A stretch of DNA of 64,000 nt, from positions 186,001 to 250,000 of the forward strand of contig NZ_FNKQ01000001.1 in the NCBI RefSeq assembly GCF_900100875.1, given 5' to 3'. Source of the stretch: Halopelagius longus. Lineage in GTDB: Archaea > Halobacteriota > Halobacteria > Halobacteriales > Haloferacaceae. The notes below the pieces were generated by a model. The model made no database searches. It was not told where the DNA came from and worked only from the letters and a program-made list of their open reading frames with translations. Position numbers and translations under genes: made by a program. This document shows positions 1 through 8,397 of this stretch, in pieces. Each line of letters opens with the position of its first letter. Within the stretch, counting starts at the first letter, position 1.

Positions 1-24
1 ACCGGCGGTTCGTCGACGCCGCTC

Positions 25-963
25 CTACTCCGTCGGACCCGTCGGTAACTCCGGGAGGCCGGCCGCTATCTCGTCTCGCCGGTCCTCCAACCACTCGGGG
101 AGGACGAGTCGTTCACCGAGTTCGTCTCTGTCCTCGTCCACCGTGTACCCCGGTTCCTTCGTGGCGAACTCGAAGAGGACGCCGCCGTCGGTGCGGGCGT
201 AGACGGACTTGAACCACTTGCGGTCGATTATCTCCGTCGGCCGGAGGCCGCGGTCCTGGAGCACCTCGCGCCACTCGGCCTGTTCGTCCTCGGCCACTCG
301 AAACGCCACGTGGTGGACGGTGCCCGCGCCCGGCCGTCCGCGCCGGCCCTGCGGGTCTTCGAGGATATCGACGACGTAGCCCAACTCGCCGTCCGCCTCG
401 TACCGGGTCCGGTCGTGGTCGCTCTCCGCCTCCTCGAACCCCATCGTCCCGAGGAGGTCCGGCATCGCCCCGGCGGTGTCCAGAGAGAGCGTCGCGCCGA
501 AGAAGCCCCGAATCGCGTGCGCTTCGGGCACCGGACCGTCCGGAGGGTTCCCCGCGGGGGCGTCGTCGCGCGCCACCAGTTCGAGGGGGAGGCCGTCGGG
601 GTCGGAGAACGGAATCACCGTGTCGCCGAACCGTTCGCGCGGTTCGTCCGCCTCGACGCCCTCTTCCTCGAAGCGGTCCGTCCAGTACTCGACGGACTCG
701 GCGGGAATCAGGAACTGCGTCGCACTCGCCTGTCCCGTCCCCACCTGCCCCGGCCGGGCGTTCTGATAGGGGAAGAACGTCATGCTCGTCCCGGGCGACC
801 CCTCGTCGTCGCCGTAGAACAGGTGGTAGACGGACACGTCGTCCTGATTCACGCTCCGCTTGACCAATCGTAGTCCGAGCGTCTCCGTGTAGAACCGGAG
901 GTTCCGCCCGGGGTCGCCGGCGATTGCCGTGACGTGGTGGATTCCGGGGATGTCGGATGGCAT
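25..963 (-). CDS. VOC-family ring-cleaving dioxygenase
   Basis: 312 aa with two vicinal-oxygen-chelate repeats, about residues 7-130 and 150-290. The first begins with HHVT at residues 9-12. The second carries HHVAF at 217-221 and an FEF element at 264-266, which gives the His/His/Glu metal set expected for the fold. This arrangement matches the MhqO-type ring-cleaving dioxygenase/glyoxalase family, in which a metal centre acts on hydroquinone- or catechol-like substrates in the cytosol. The true substrate cannot be read from sequence. It stands alone, ending about 50 bases from the next gene. Confidence 0.85.
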   Translation of the reverse strand: MPSDIPGIHHVTAIAGDPGRNLRFYTETLGLRLVKRSVNQDDVSVYHLFYGDDEGSPGTSMTFFPYQNARPGQVGTGQASATQFLIPAESVEYWTDRFEEEGVEADEPRERFGDTVIPFSDPDGLPLELVARDDAPAGNPPDGPVPEAHAIRGFFGATLSLDTAGAMPDLLGTMGFEEAESDHDRTRYEADGELGYVVDILEDPQGRRGRPGAGTVHHVAFRVAEDEQAEWREVLQDRGLRPTEIIDRKWFKSVYARTDGGVLFEFATKEPGYTVDEDRDELGERLVLPEWLEDRRDEIAAGLPELPTGPTE

Positions 964-1012
964 ACTCCCACGTAGGTGAACGCGCGGAATAGAGTCTGGG
1001 GCGGGTTCTCGC

Positions 1013-1855
1013 TCACAGTCCGAGGATGTCGCGCGCCTGCGACGGCGTGGCCACCTCCCGACCGAGTTCCTCGGCGACGCGGACGGTTCGTTCGACGAGT
1101 TGAGCGTTGCTCTCCGCGAGTTCGCCGCGGCGGTAGTAGACGTTGTCCTCCAGTCCGACGCGGACGTGCCCGCCGAGGAGGATGCCCATCGCCGCGAACG
1201 GCAGTTGGTGCGGGCCGAACCCGAGCGTGTTGAACTGCGCGCCGTCAGGGAGGTTGTCGACGGCGTTCAGGAAGTTCCGCGGGCGCGGACGCGTGAGCGT
1301 TCCGCCGCCGAAGATGAGCGTCGCGTACACCGGGTCCGCGAGTTCCCGGCGTTCTAGCAGGCCGTACACCTCGTTGAGGTGGCCGTCGTTGAACACCTCC
1401 AGTTCGGGCTTGATCCCTCGTTCCCGCATCTCCTCGTGGAGCGAATCGACGAGGGCCCGCGTGTTCTCGCTGGTCAGGTGGTCGTAGCGGTTCAACGGTC
1501 CCATGTCGAGGGAGGCCATCTCCGGCGGCGGGTCCGTCCGGAGTGGGAGGTGTCTGTCCGCGTCGGGCGCGCCGGTTCCGCCCGTCGAGTGCTGGACGAT
1601 GACGTCGTCGGCGTACCGCCGCACCGCGTCGTCTATCTCCTGAAAGCGCTCGGTGGCGAACGACCGCTCCCCGTTCGGCGTCCGGGCGTGGAGGTGGACG
1701 ACCGCCGCGCCCGCCGCCTCCGCCGCGGCGGCGGCCCTCCCTATCTCCTCGGGCGTCTCCGGGAGATTCGGGTTCGCCTCCTTCCCGTGGACGCCGCCCG
1801 TCAACGCCGCGGTGACGATGACGGGGTCGCCCGCGAGGTAATCCTCGTACGTCAC
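1013..1855 (-). CDS. BKACE-family beta-keto acid cleavage enzyme (DUF849)
   Basis: 280 aa from a GTG start whose first bases overlap the stop of the upstream small gene (GTGA), implying translational coupling. The HLHAR motif (H54, H56) supplies two zinc ligands typical of beta-keto acid cleavage enzymes, which condense a beta-keto acid with acetyl-CoA to give acetoacetate plus a CoA ester. The length fits the family (about 270-310). An in-frame upstream extension is out-of-frame sequence of the Cys-rich gene and is not part of this protein. The substrate is unknown; the 3-keto-5-aminohexanoate activity is only one member's function. Confidence 0.85.
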   Translation of the reverse strand: MTYEDYLAGDPVIVTAALTGGVHGKEANPNLPETPEEIGRAAAAAEAAGAAVVHLHARTPNGERSFATERFQEIDDAVRRYADDVIVQHSTGGTGAPDADRHLPLRTDPPPEMASLDMGPLNRYDHLTSENTRALVDSLHEEMRERGIKPELEVFNDGHLNEVYGLLERRELADPVYATLIFGGGTLTRPRPRNFLNAVDNLPDGAQFNTLGFGPHQLPFAAMGILLGGHVRVGLEDNVYYRRGELAESNAQLVERTVRVAEELGREVATPSQARDILGL

Positions 1856-2043
1856 GAGTCGTCCTCCGCCTCGTGCGCGCGGAATATCTCGCAGTGCGCG
1901 GCGTGGTCCAACTCGTAGCGGTCGTTGCAGATGTCGGCGCGCATCGGTTGGACGAACCGCCCGGCGGCGGTGCAGTACGCCCGTTCCGCGTCGAACTCCT
2001 CGCCGCCCGCCGAACTGCGGTACGCGAGGTAGGGACAGGTCAT
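1852..2043 (-). CDS. small Cys-rich conserved haloarchaeal protein
   Basis: 63 aa from the ATG that begins Met-Thr-Cys-Pro; a longer in-frame start exists but adds a non-conserved-looking stretch. Cysteines at 3, 24, 39 and 51 plus His47 and His50 suggest a small zinc- or iron-sulfur-binding protein. It sits directly before, and overlaps, the BKACE gene, so both are probably made from one transcript. I recognise the general pattern as a recurring haloarchaeal hypothetical but know no function. A metal-binding role is inference. Confidence 0.7.
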   Translation of the reverse strand: MTCPYLAYRSSAGGEEFDAERAYCTAAGRFVQPMRADICNDRYELDHAAHCEIFRAHEAEDDS

Positions 2044-2175
2044 AACCGAGTGTCTCTCCGCGGTGGAGTAACTGTTTGCGGGCGTCGCCGTCACCCGGTG
2101 ACACCGCCGTCACCGCCGCGGACGATTCGCGCGTCCGGGCGGGACGCTTAATCCGCTCTGCGAGTAGTGTGCCGT

Positions 2176-3531
2176 GTGGCACCCGCCCTCGAAGACCCCG
2201 TCAGCATCGCCGGACTCGACGTTCCGAACCGCCTCTACCGCGCCCCGCTTTTGGAGTGCGCCGGAGAGGAATCGGACGCGGTGGATATCCTCCGCGAGGA
2301 ACTCGAACCCGCGGCGGCGTCGGGCGTCGGCCTCATCTGTCAGGGCGCGAGTCCCGTCCGCGAGGAGACGGGCCACGTCGCGCCGAACATGACGAGTTTC
2401 GCCGACCGGGCGTTCGCCCGCGGCCTGCGACCCCTCACGGAGGCGGTTCACGACCACGGCGCGAAGATACTCGCCCAACTCGACCACGGGGGGATTCGGA
2501 GCCTCGAAACGTGGCACGCCGCCTATCGCGAGGAGCGTTCCGCCCCGGAGCAACTCGCCGTCTCGCCGCTACCGACGCCGCTGAAACTGCTCGACGCGGC
2601 GGGGATCCTCTCGTACGACGCGCGCGTCCTCTCGACGGAGGCGGTGTACGAACTGGCGGCGGACTTCGGTCGGTGCGCCGAACACGCGGTGGAAGCGGGG
2701 TACGACGGCATCCACATCGCGGGCGCGAACATGGGCATCGTCCAGCAGTTCCTCTCGCCGTTCTACAACGCCCGCGACGACGAGTTCGGCGGGAGTCTCC
2801 GGGAGCGAACGCGCTTTCTCGAACTCGTCTACGAGGAGATACGGACGCGGGTGGGCGAGGACGTTCCCGTCGTGACTAAAGTGCCCGCGGAGACGGCGTC
2901 GCCGCCGTTCGTCCGGTCGTCCCTCTCCGTCGAGGACGGCGTTCGAATCGCCCGGCGACTGGAGGCCGTCGGCTTCGACGCCCTCGTCCCCGTCGAAGGC
3001 TCCGTCTTCTGGGACATGAGCCTGATTCGCGGCGAGTACCCGGACCGCGCGTGGTCGGACTCGCAGTTCCGCGACGGCTATCGGGAGGCGTTCGGCGGGC
3101 GACTCCGCCCGCGACTCGTCGCCCTCGCGCACAGAGTCCACGCGCGGAGCCAATCGTTCGACCCCGCGTGGAACAAGCCGTTCTGCACCCGCGTGCGGGA
3201 GGCCGTCTCGGTCCCGGTTCTCGCGGAGGGCGGCATCCGTCGCCGCGCGCAGATGGACCGCCTCCTCGCGGAGGGGCGGTGCGACATGGTGGGGATGGGC
3301 CGTCCGTTCTACGCCGAACCCCGCATCGCCGCGCGGTTCCTCGAAGACGGGGCGACGGACGGCGTACCGGGCGACGTGGAAGCGACGTGCGAGAACTGCA
3401 ACAACTGCACCGTCCCGCAGGTGACGGGCGCGCCCGGCGTCTGTCGGACGCCGAGCGTCCTGCGGGAGACGGGGAGACTCCGGAAGGAAGGCGCCTACGA
3501 GAGCGTCGAGACGGACGACCGGCGAACGTAA
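2176..3531 (+). CDS. Old Yellow Enzyme-type NADH:flavin oxidoreductase
   Basis: 451 aa TIM-barrel flavoprotein from the second GTG; a GTG nine bases upstream is also possible. Family signs are the N-terminal substrate-face segment (PNRLYRAP), QLDHGG near residue 100, the internal H-x-A-x2-MG segment, a C-terminal phosphate-binding stretch (LAEGGIRR ... GMGRPF) and a cluster CENCNNC with a further Cys about 12 residues on. This Cys set resembles the 4Fe-4S site of the larger 2,4-dienoyl-CoA reductase-like members, but the extra FAD/NADH domain is absent. It likely reduces an activated alkene; the substrate is unknown. Confidence 0.85.
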   Translation: MAPALEDPVSIAGLDVPNRLYRAPLLECAGEESDAVDILREELEPAAASGVGLICQGASPVREETGHVAPNMTSFADRAFARGLRPLTEAVHDHGAKILAQLDHGGIRSLETWHAAYREERSAPEQLAVSPLPTPLKLLDAAGILSYDARVLSTEAVYELAADFGRCAEHAVEAGYDGIHIAGANMGIVQQFLSPFYNARDDEFGGSLRERTRFLELVYEEIRTRVGEDVPVVTKVPAETASPPFVRSSLSVEDGVRIARRLEAVGFDALVPVEGSVFWDMSLIRGEYPDRAWSDSQFRDGYREAFGGRLRPRLVALAHRVHARSQSFDPAWNKPFCTRVREAVSVPVLAEGGIRRRAQMDRLLAEGRCDMVGMGRPFYAEPRIAARFLEDGATDGVPGDVEATCENCNNCTVPQVTGAPGVCRTPSVLRETGRLRKEGAYESVETDDRRT

Positions 3532-3576
3532 CCGGAAAAAAGCGGGACGGAGTCGAGCGGTCGGGCGCGTACGCCT

Positions 3577-4230
3577 CTAACTCTGGGTCTGCGTCGGCGT
3601 TTGGGTCTCCGTTTGCGTTTGAGTCTGGGTTTGGGTCTGCGTCTCCGTCTGCGTCTGATTCTGGTCGTCCCACCAGTCGTCGTCTTGGAGAATCTGGTCT
3701 TCCTCCTCTTCGTTGACTTCGCTGAAGTTGACCACTTGGAGTCGCTCGTTGTCGCCGAACGGCGCCCACTCGCGACTCATCTCCCAGACGGCGGGTTGGT
3801 TGACGTCGTCCTCGTCGGGGATGAAGCCCAAGTTCTGGTCGAACTCGGTCAACTGCTCGCTTGCGTCTTGGGTGACGAACAGCGTATCGACCTGTCCGTT
3901 GTGGAGCCACCGTATCTGGTAGGTGTTGTACTCGGACCACGCGCTGTCGCGGACGTCCGCCCAGTTCGGCGTCCACTCGATGACGCCCGAGACGAACGTA
4001 AAGCGGGCGGCCGGTTGGAAGTCGTCCTCGAAGATGAGCGCCTTGTAACCCTCGTCGGTGATGCCGTCGTCGTCCTGCGTACTGGTACCTCCCTGCGGCG
4101 TCTCGGTGCCCTGTTGTGCGGCGGCGGACCCGGAGGAGACGAGTCCGAGCGCCACGGCCCCCGAGGCGGCGGCTCCCGTTTTCATGAACGAGCGACGCGA
4201 CTGGTCGTTCGGCTGGTAGTCGTCAGTCAT
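3577..4230 (-). CDS. Tat-exported protein with Gln-Thr repeat tail
   Basis: 217 aa, starting at Met-Thr-Asp-Asp; the upstream in-frame extension was rejected because it places the signal too far in. A twin-arginine signal (SRRSFMKTG) is followed by an Ala-rich hydrophobic stretch and an AAAQQ cleavage-like site. The body is acidic with several Trp residues. The last 27 residues or so alternate Gln-Thr with occasional Glu/Pro, encoded by a short tandem DNA repeat. Probably a folded secreted protein with a glycosylatable linker-like tail. No family assigned. Confidence 0.7.
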   Translation of the reverse strand: MTDDYQPNDQSRRSFMKTGAAASGAVALGLVSSGSAAAQQGTETPQGGTSTQDDDGITDEGYKALIFEDDFQPAARFTFVSGVIEWTPNWADVRDSAWSEYNTYQIRWLHNGQVDTLFVTQDASEQLTEFDQNLGFIPDEDDVNQPAVWEMSREWAPFGDNERLQVVNFSEVNEEEEDQILQDDDWWDDQNQTQTETQTQTQTQTQTETQTPTQTQS

Positions 4231-4577
4231 CGGTATCACTCCCCGAGGGGACTCCCCCGAGGTCAACGAGAAAGAGGTGCCTCGGAGGAAAGAGACGACG
4301 GCAGACTTTCGCAAGCGCCTCGCGCCGCCTCTCGACGCCGACCCGCCCGTACGCGACGCTGCGGCCCTCGCACCGTCTCGGAAATCCGCCCCGTCGCTCG
4401 CGCCCGTCGCTCTTCGACCGGATGCGTTCGATGCCTGCGTTGGCCACTGTCAGCGAACTCTGTTATCGTACTCGTATATTTACAGACGGCCGAAATTAGC
4501 GGTATCGAGGGCTGAAAGGCGACATTCTCTCGTGTCAGCCCAATTTCTTATCCGCGTCCTATCCGTACGGCGTACGC
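4231..4577. other. intergenic region, divergent promoters
   Basis: About 350 bases between divergent genes. A TATATTTA-like box lies at about 4475-4482, and a weaker TTTCTTATCC box at about 4540-4550 would place a start almost on the ATG at 4578. The left 200 bases are GC-rich with no convincing ORF; reading frames there lack ribosome sites and family resemblance. Confidence 0.4.
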
Positions 4578-4805
4578 ATGAGTACAGACGACTCTCAGCC
4601 GTCGGACCGCATCGAGGAGACGACGACGTGGCCGGAACTCGCAGTCGGATTGTACGACCGCCTCACCGGGCGCGGCGCGCAGATAACGTACGAGTTCGAG
4701 GACATGTCGGTGGACGTTCCGAGTGCGACCGGCGACGACGCCGAGTACGCCCACTGGGAACTCGACGGCACGCTCAAAATCCGCACCTCCGAGCCGAACG
4801 ACTGA
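4578..4805 (+). CDS. small conserved haloarchaeal protein
   Basis: 75 aa acidic protein with an N-terminal Ser/Asp-rich arm, a helical WPELAVGLYDRLTGRGA segment and a beta-rich second half ending in a TLKIRTSEP strand. A TATA-like box about 30 bases upstream would give a leaderless message. Six bases separate its stop from the next gene, so the two are probably co-transcribed. I know no function. Confidence 0.65.
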   Translation: MSTDDSQPSDRIEETTTWPELAVGLYDRLTGRGAQITYEFEDMSVDVPSATGDDAEYAHWELDGTLKIRTSEPND

Positions 4806-4810
4806 CCGAG

Positions 4811-5173
4811 ATGTCCGACGTATCGGGCGTTCTCCGCGTGGAAGCGGACCTGACGCTCACCGTCGAGGGGGAGACGGCGACGGTGTCCACGGGGCCGTTC
4901 GGCGACGTGTACGTGGACGCGCCGTCGCTCGCGTCGGCGCTCAGAATCGCGCGCCGCGTCGGCGACTTACCGCCGCCGCTGGAACAGTCCGGGGACCGGT
5001 TGGCGGCGTCGGGTCTCACCGTCGTCGTCCGCGTCCGTCGGGCGATAGTCGCCCGCATCGGCGAGGGCGTCGAGAGCGGACGCCTCGAACGACTCGCGGG
5101 CAAGGAGCGAACGCGACTCTACGCCGACGGCGTGCTGACGGCCGCGCTCCGCGAACTTCGCGGCGTTCGGTGA
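4811..5173 (+). CDS. conserved hypothetical protein
   Basis: 120 aa from the ATG just after the preceding stop; a much longer upstream reading frame is only a shadow of that gene. The protein is predicted soluble: an N-terminal beta region (VLRVEADLTLTVEGE, then TVSTGPFGDVYVDAPS) and an Arg-rich helical C-terminal half. The spacing suggests an operon with the 75-residue protein. No domain that I can name is visible. Confidence 0.65.
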   Translation: MSDVSGVLRVEADLTLTVEGETATVSTGPFGDVYVDAPSLASALRIARRVGDLPPPLEQSGDRLAASGLTVVVRVRRAIVARIGEGVESGRLERLAGKERTRLYADGVLTAALRELRGVR

Positions 5174-5195
5174 GCAGAAAAGCGCCCGGCGGCGC

Positions 5196-5819
5196 TCAGC
5201 GGAAGTCCTCGACGAACCGGTTCGGCACGTACGCCAACACGCCCGCCGGAAGCGCGTCGACGACGCGTTCGGCTATCGTCACCATCGGCTTCCGGAGGAC
5301 GACGTAGGCCGCGGAGATGCCGAGGGCGACGAGGACGCCCGTCTGGACGTAGCCGTCGAACGCGTACAGCGTCGGCGCGGCGAACAGGACGGCGACGGCC
5401 AAGTCCTCCGGCGCGCCGTCGTAGCGAACCCACCGCCGCGGCCGAATCCACCGGCCGTGGTAGTGACTGTAGACGGCGCGGTCGGACGTTCCGAGCCACG
5501 GTTTGAGTTCGAGTCCGCCGCCGAGGGCGTCCATCAGGGAGTGAAGCGCCGCGGCGGCGAAGAACAGCGCCACAGACAGCGTGAGCGTCGTCGGCGCGAG
5601 GACGGCGATGACGAGTGCCGGTGCCGCGAGCATGCTGAAGTACACCGGGAAGTGCAGCGTCTTCCGGTGTGCGACGTACAGGTCGAAGTCCGGGAACACG
5701 CCGCCGAGCGCCGCGGCTACGACCGGTATCGGAATCGTTCCCGCGGCTGTTTCCGGAAACAGCGTCGCGAGAACCACGGCGAGCACGACCCCTGCGAGGG
5801 CGTGCGTTGTTGCCATCAT
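5196..5819 (-). CDS. membrane-bound metal-dependent hydrolase-like protein (YdjM/DUF457)
   Basis: 207 aa starting MMATTHALAG, which is the usual opening of the YdjM/DUF457 family. Features are a membrane-embedded His in the first helix, PDFDLYVAHRKTLHFP around residues 43-58 with Asp/His pairs, LHSLMDALGGG, and several hydrophobic helices. The family is annotated as inner-membrane metal-dependent hydrolase; the actual reaction is poorly known. A GTG three codons earlier is a possible alternative start. It faces the next gene across a divergent promoter region. Confidence 0.75.
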   Translation of the reverse strand: MMATTHALAGVVLAVVLATLFPETAAGTIPIPVVAAALGGVFPDFDLYVAHRKTLHFPVYFSMLAAPALVIAVLAPTTLTLSVALFFAAAALHSLMDALGGGLELKPWLGTSDRAVYSHYHGRWIRPRRWVRYDGAPEDLAVAVLFAAPTLYAFDGYVQTGVLVALGISAAYVVLRKPMVTIAERVVDALPAGVLAYVPNRFVEDFR

Positions 5820-5918
5820 CGCCGTCACGTAGGGGAAACGAGGGAAAAACCTTGTCGTGTACCGTGCTAACACGTCAATAGCACGACCGTTTATCCCGCT
5901 CCGCCCGTACGGTGAGTC

Positions 5919-6548
5919 ATGAACGCTCGGCGACGGTCCCTCCCCGCCCGCCACGCCGTTCGCGCGATGCAGTTCGGCATCGTCGGCATCCTCGTCGCGG
6001 GCGTCCTCGCGCGGAACGTCAGCGTCGCCGTCAACGGCCTGTTCGCCTTCGCGGTGACGTTCCTCCCCTCCGTCCTGAGTCGGGACTGGGGCATCCGCCT
6101 CTCGCCGGGTCTGACGCTGTGGATAACGCTCGCCGTCTTCCTCCACGCGGTGGGGATGTTGGGCCTCTACGACGGCGTCTGGTGGTACGACCACGTGACG
6201 CACACCCTCTCTGCGACCATCGTCGCGGGCGTCGGGTACGCCACCGCCCGCGCGGTGGATCGGTACACCGACACCGTCCACCTGCCGCGGCGGTTCATGT
6301 TCGTGTTCATCGTCACGTTCACCCTCGCGTTCGGCGTCTTCTGGGAAGTGCTGGAGTTCTTCGCCCGCCTCTCCGCCGACGCCGTCGGCGCGGAGGCGGT
6401 TCTCGTCCAGTACGGGTTGGACGACACCATCGTCGACCTCCTGTTCGACTCCGTCGGCGCGGTTCTGGTCGGTCTGTTCGGCACGAATACGCTCGCGACG
6501 GCGGTAGACAGCGTCCACAAGCGAATCGAGGAGGCCCGCGCGGGCTAA
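5919..6548 (+). CDS. multi-pass membrane protein (DUF2238-like)
   Basis: 209 aa with about five transmembrane helices. A WWYDHVTH element near residue 88 places Asp and two His at a membrane boundary, followed later by a Glu-containing helix (FGVFWEVLEFF) and a D-T-I-V-D-L-L-F-D segment. That Asp/His/Glu pattern is characteristic of the DUF2238/YjdF group, whose function is unknown. It is transcribed in the same direction as the TrkA-like gene 57 bases later but may have its own promoter. Confidence 0.7.
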   Translation: MNARRRSLPARHAVRAMQFGIVGILVAGVLARNVSVAVNGLFAFAVTFLPSVLSRDWGIRLSPGLTLWITLAVFLHAVGMLGLYDGVWWYDHVTHTLSATIVAGVGYATARAVDRYTDTVHLPRRFMFVFIVTFTLAFGVFWEVLEFFARLSADAVGAEAVLVQYGLDDTIVDLLFDSVGAVLVGLFGTNTLATAVDSVHKRIEEARAG

Positions 6549-6605
6549 CCGCCGCCCCCGGAGCGCCGTTCAAGCTTTTACCCTCCGCGGTCGTCAGACA
6601 CTACC

Positions 6606-7262
6606 ATGAGGTTCGTTATCGTCGGGTACGGTCGAGTCGGCGCCCGCACCGCCCGAGTGCTCAACGAGGAGGGACACGACGTAGTCGTCATAGACAACGA
6701 CGAGACGAAGGTCGAACGCGCCCGAGAGGCCGGCTTCGAGGTCATCGAGGGCGACGGGAGCAACGAGTCCGTCCTCCGGCGCGCGGGCGTCGAGGACGCC
6801 ACCGCAATCGGCGGCCTCACCGGCGACCCCAACGTCAACTTCGCCGCCTGCATGATCGGCGCGGAGTTCGGGTGTCGGACCGTGATGCGAATCAGCGAGG
6901 ACTACCGACAGGAGATATACGAGCAGTACGCCGACGACGTGGACGACGTCGTCTACCCCGAACGCCTCGGCGCGGCGGGCGCGAAGACGGCACTGCTCGG
7001 CGGCAACTTCAACGCCATCGCCGATCTGACGGAGCAACTCCGCCTCTCGACGGTGACGATACCGGAAGACTCCCCCGTCGTCGGCGAGAAAGTCGCCGAC
7101 GTCGACCTCGGGGAGGACGGCATCGTCTACGCTCACGGGCGCGCACGGGAGGCGATGACGATTCCGCTCCCCGGCACGAAAATCGAGGCCGGCGACCAAC
7201 TCGCACTCGTGACGGAACGGGACGCCTTAGACGACGTTCGAGTGACGTTGCTCGGCGGGTAA
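6606..7262 (+). CDS. TrkA-family NAD-binding protein
   Basis: 218 aa with an N-terminal Rossmann domain (GYGRVG at residues 7-12, acidic residues after the second strand in VIDNDE) and a C-terminal TrkA-C-like domain from about residue 140. Such proteins sit on the cytoplasmic face of K+ transporters or channels and gate them by nucleotide binding. No Trk/Ktr pore gene is adjacent here, so the partner is elsewhere. A TTTTACC-like element 25-30 bases before the ATG suggests a near-leaderless promoter. Confidence 0.85.
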   Translation: MRFVIVGYGRVGARTARVLNEEGHDVVVIDNDETKVERAREAGFEVIEGDGSNESVLRRAGVEDATAIGGLTGDPNVNFAACMIGAEFGCRTVMRISEDYRQEIYEQYADDVDDVVYPERLGAAGAKTALLGGNFNAIADLTEQLRLSTVTIPEDSPVVGEKVADVDLGEDGIVYAHGRAREAMTIPLPGTKIEAGDQLALVTERDALDDVRVTLLGG

Positions 7263-7509
7263 CTGTCCGACCGGACGGGGGAACGGGAGCGATGACGGCG
7301 CCGTGGGGGGAGGAGTGCGCCGTCTGCCGCGGCATCGGGAGTGCCGCGGCGGTGGGTGTGCCGGGCGCGCGTCGGGAGGATGGGAACTGAGGCCGTCGTG
7401 CGCGCCCGGATGGATATCGGCAACGATCGGTCTTAAATCCGTGTCAGACGGATGGATGACCCGCGTCTTCTGCGATAAACTACATCCGCGCGCCGACCCC
7501 ATTGCCACC

Positions 7510-8388
7510 GTGCACGGAATCGGACCGCCGTTGGCGACGCCCTTCGAGGAGGACGGAACGCTCGACGAACGCGCACTCCGCGAACTCGTCCGGTGGATGG
7601 AAGCCCGCGGGGTCGATTTCATCGCCCCCTGCGGGTCGAGTAGCGAGGCGGAGTTCATGTCCGCCGAGGAACGCGCCCGCGTGATAGAGATCGTCGTCTC
7701 GGAGTCTGACGTTCCGGTGCTGGCGGGGACGGGCCACCCCGGCTACGAGGAGACGGTGCGCGCCACCGCCGACGCCGCGGCGGCGGGCGCGGACGCCGCC
7801 CTCGTCGTCACGCCCTTCTACTACCCCCACGACGAGGACGAACTCGAAGCGTACTACCGCGACGTGGCCGACGAAGCGGACATCCCCGTCTACCTCTACA
7901 GCGTTCCGACGCACACGGGCGTCGCCCTCTCGCCCGAACTCGTCGGACGCCTCGCCTCCTACCCCAACATCGCGGGGATGAAAGACTCCAGCGGCGATAT
8001 CGACCGATTCATCCGCGAACGCCGCGCGACCCGCGACGACGACTTCGACCTGTTGGTCGGGGCCGGCGGCGTCTTCGCGCAGGCCCTCGGCGCGGGCGCG
8101 GACGGGGGCGTCCTCGGCCTCGCCAACGTCGTCCCCGAGGCGGCCGCCGAGGTGTACGAGAGACACCGCGACGGCGACGAGAAGGTGGCCCGCCGACTGA
8201 ACGCGTCGCTCGTCGATCTGAACCGCGCCGTCACCGACGAGTACGGCGTCCCCGGCCTGAAGGCCGCGATGCGGGCGCGCGGCGCGCCCGCCGGAACCGT
8301 CCGAAGACCGCTCCAGCCGGTGTCCGAGGACGTTCGGTCGCACCTCGAAGAACTGGCTGTCGCCGCCGGACAGGACGCGGACGACTGA
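7510..8388 (+). CDS. DapA/KDG-aldolase family lyase
   Basis: 292 aa from a GTG; the in-frame extension upstream lacks family similarity. It is a class I (Schiff-base) aldolase of the dihydrodipicolinate synthase superfamily. Lys is in GMKDSSGD, Tyr in YLYSVP, and the pyruvate carboxylate loop reads CGSSSE instead of the GTTGE of true DapA. That variation and the absence of lysine genes nearby favour a 2-keto-acid aldolase such as 2-keto-3-deoxygluconate aldolase, but the substrate is not certain. It converges on the regulator gene with nine bases between. Confidence 0.8.
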   Translation: MHGIGPPLATPFEEDGTLDERALRELVRWMEARGVDFIAPCGSSSEAEFMSAEERARVIEIVVSESDVPVLAGTGHPGYEETVRATADAAAAGADAALVVTPFYYPHDEDELEAYYRDVADEADIPVYLYSVPTHTGVALSPELVGRLASYPNIAGMKDSSGDIDRFIRERRATRDDDFDLLVGAGGVFAQALGAGADGGVLGLANVVPEAAAEVYERHRDGDEKVARRLNASLVDLNRAVTDEYGVPGLKAAMRARGAPAGTVRRPLQPVSEDVRSHLEELAVAAGQDADD

Positions 8389-8397
8389 GCGCCCGGG

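Noticed and set aside
7291-7389. 32-codon ORF with a CAVC motif between the TrkA-like and aldolase genes
   Set aside because: Single CxxC, no promoter of its own and composition like random high-GC frames; cannot be supported.
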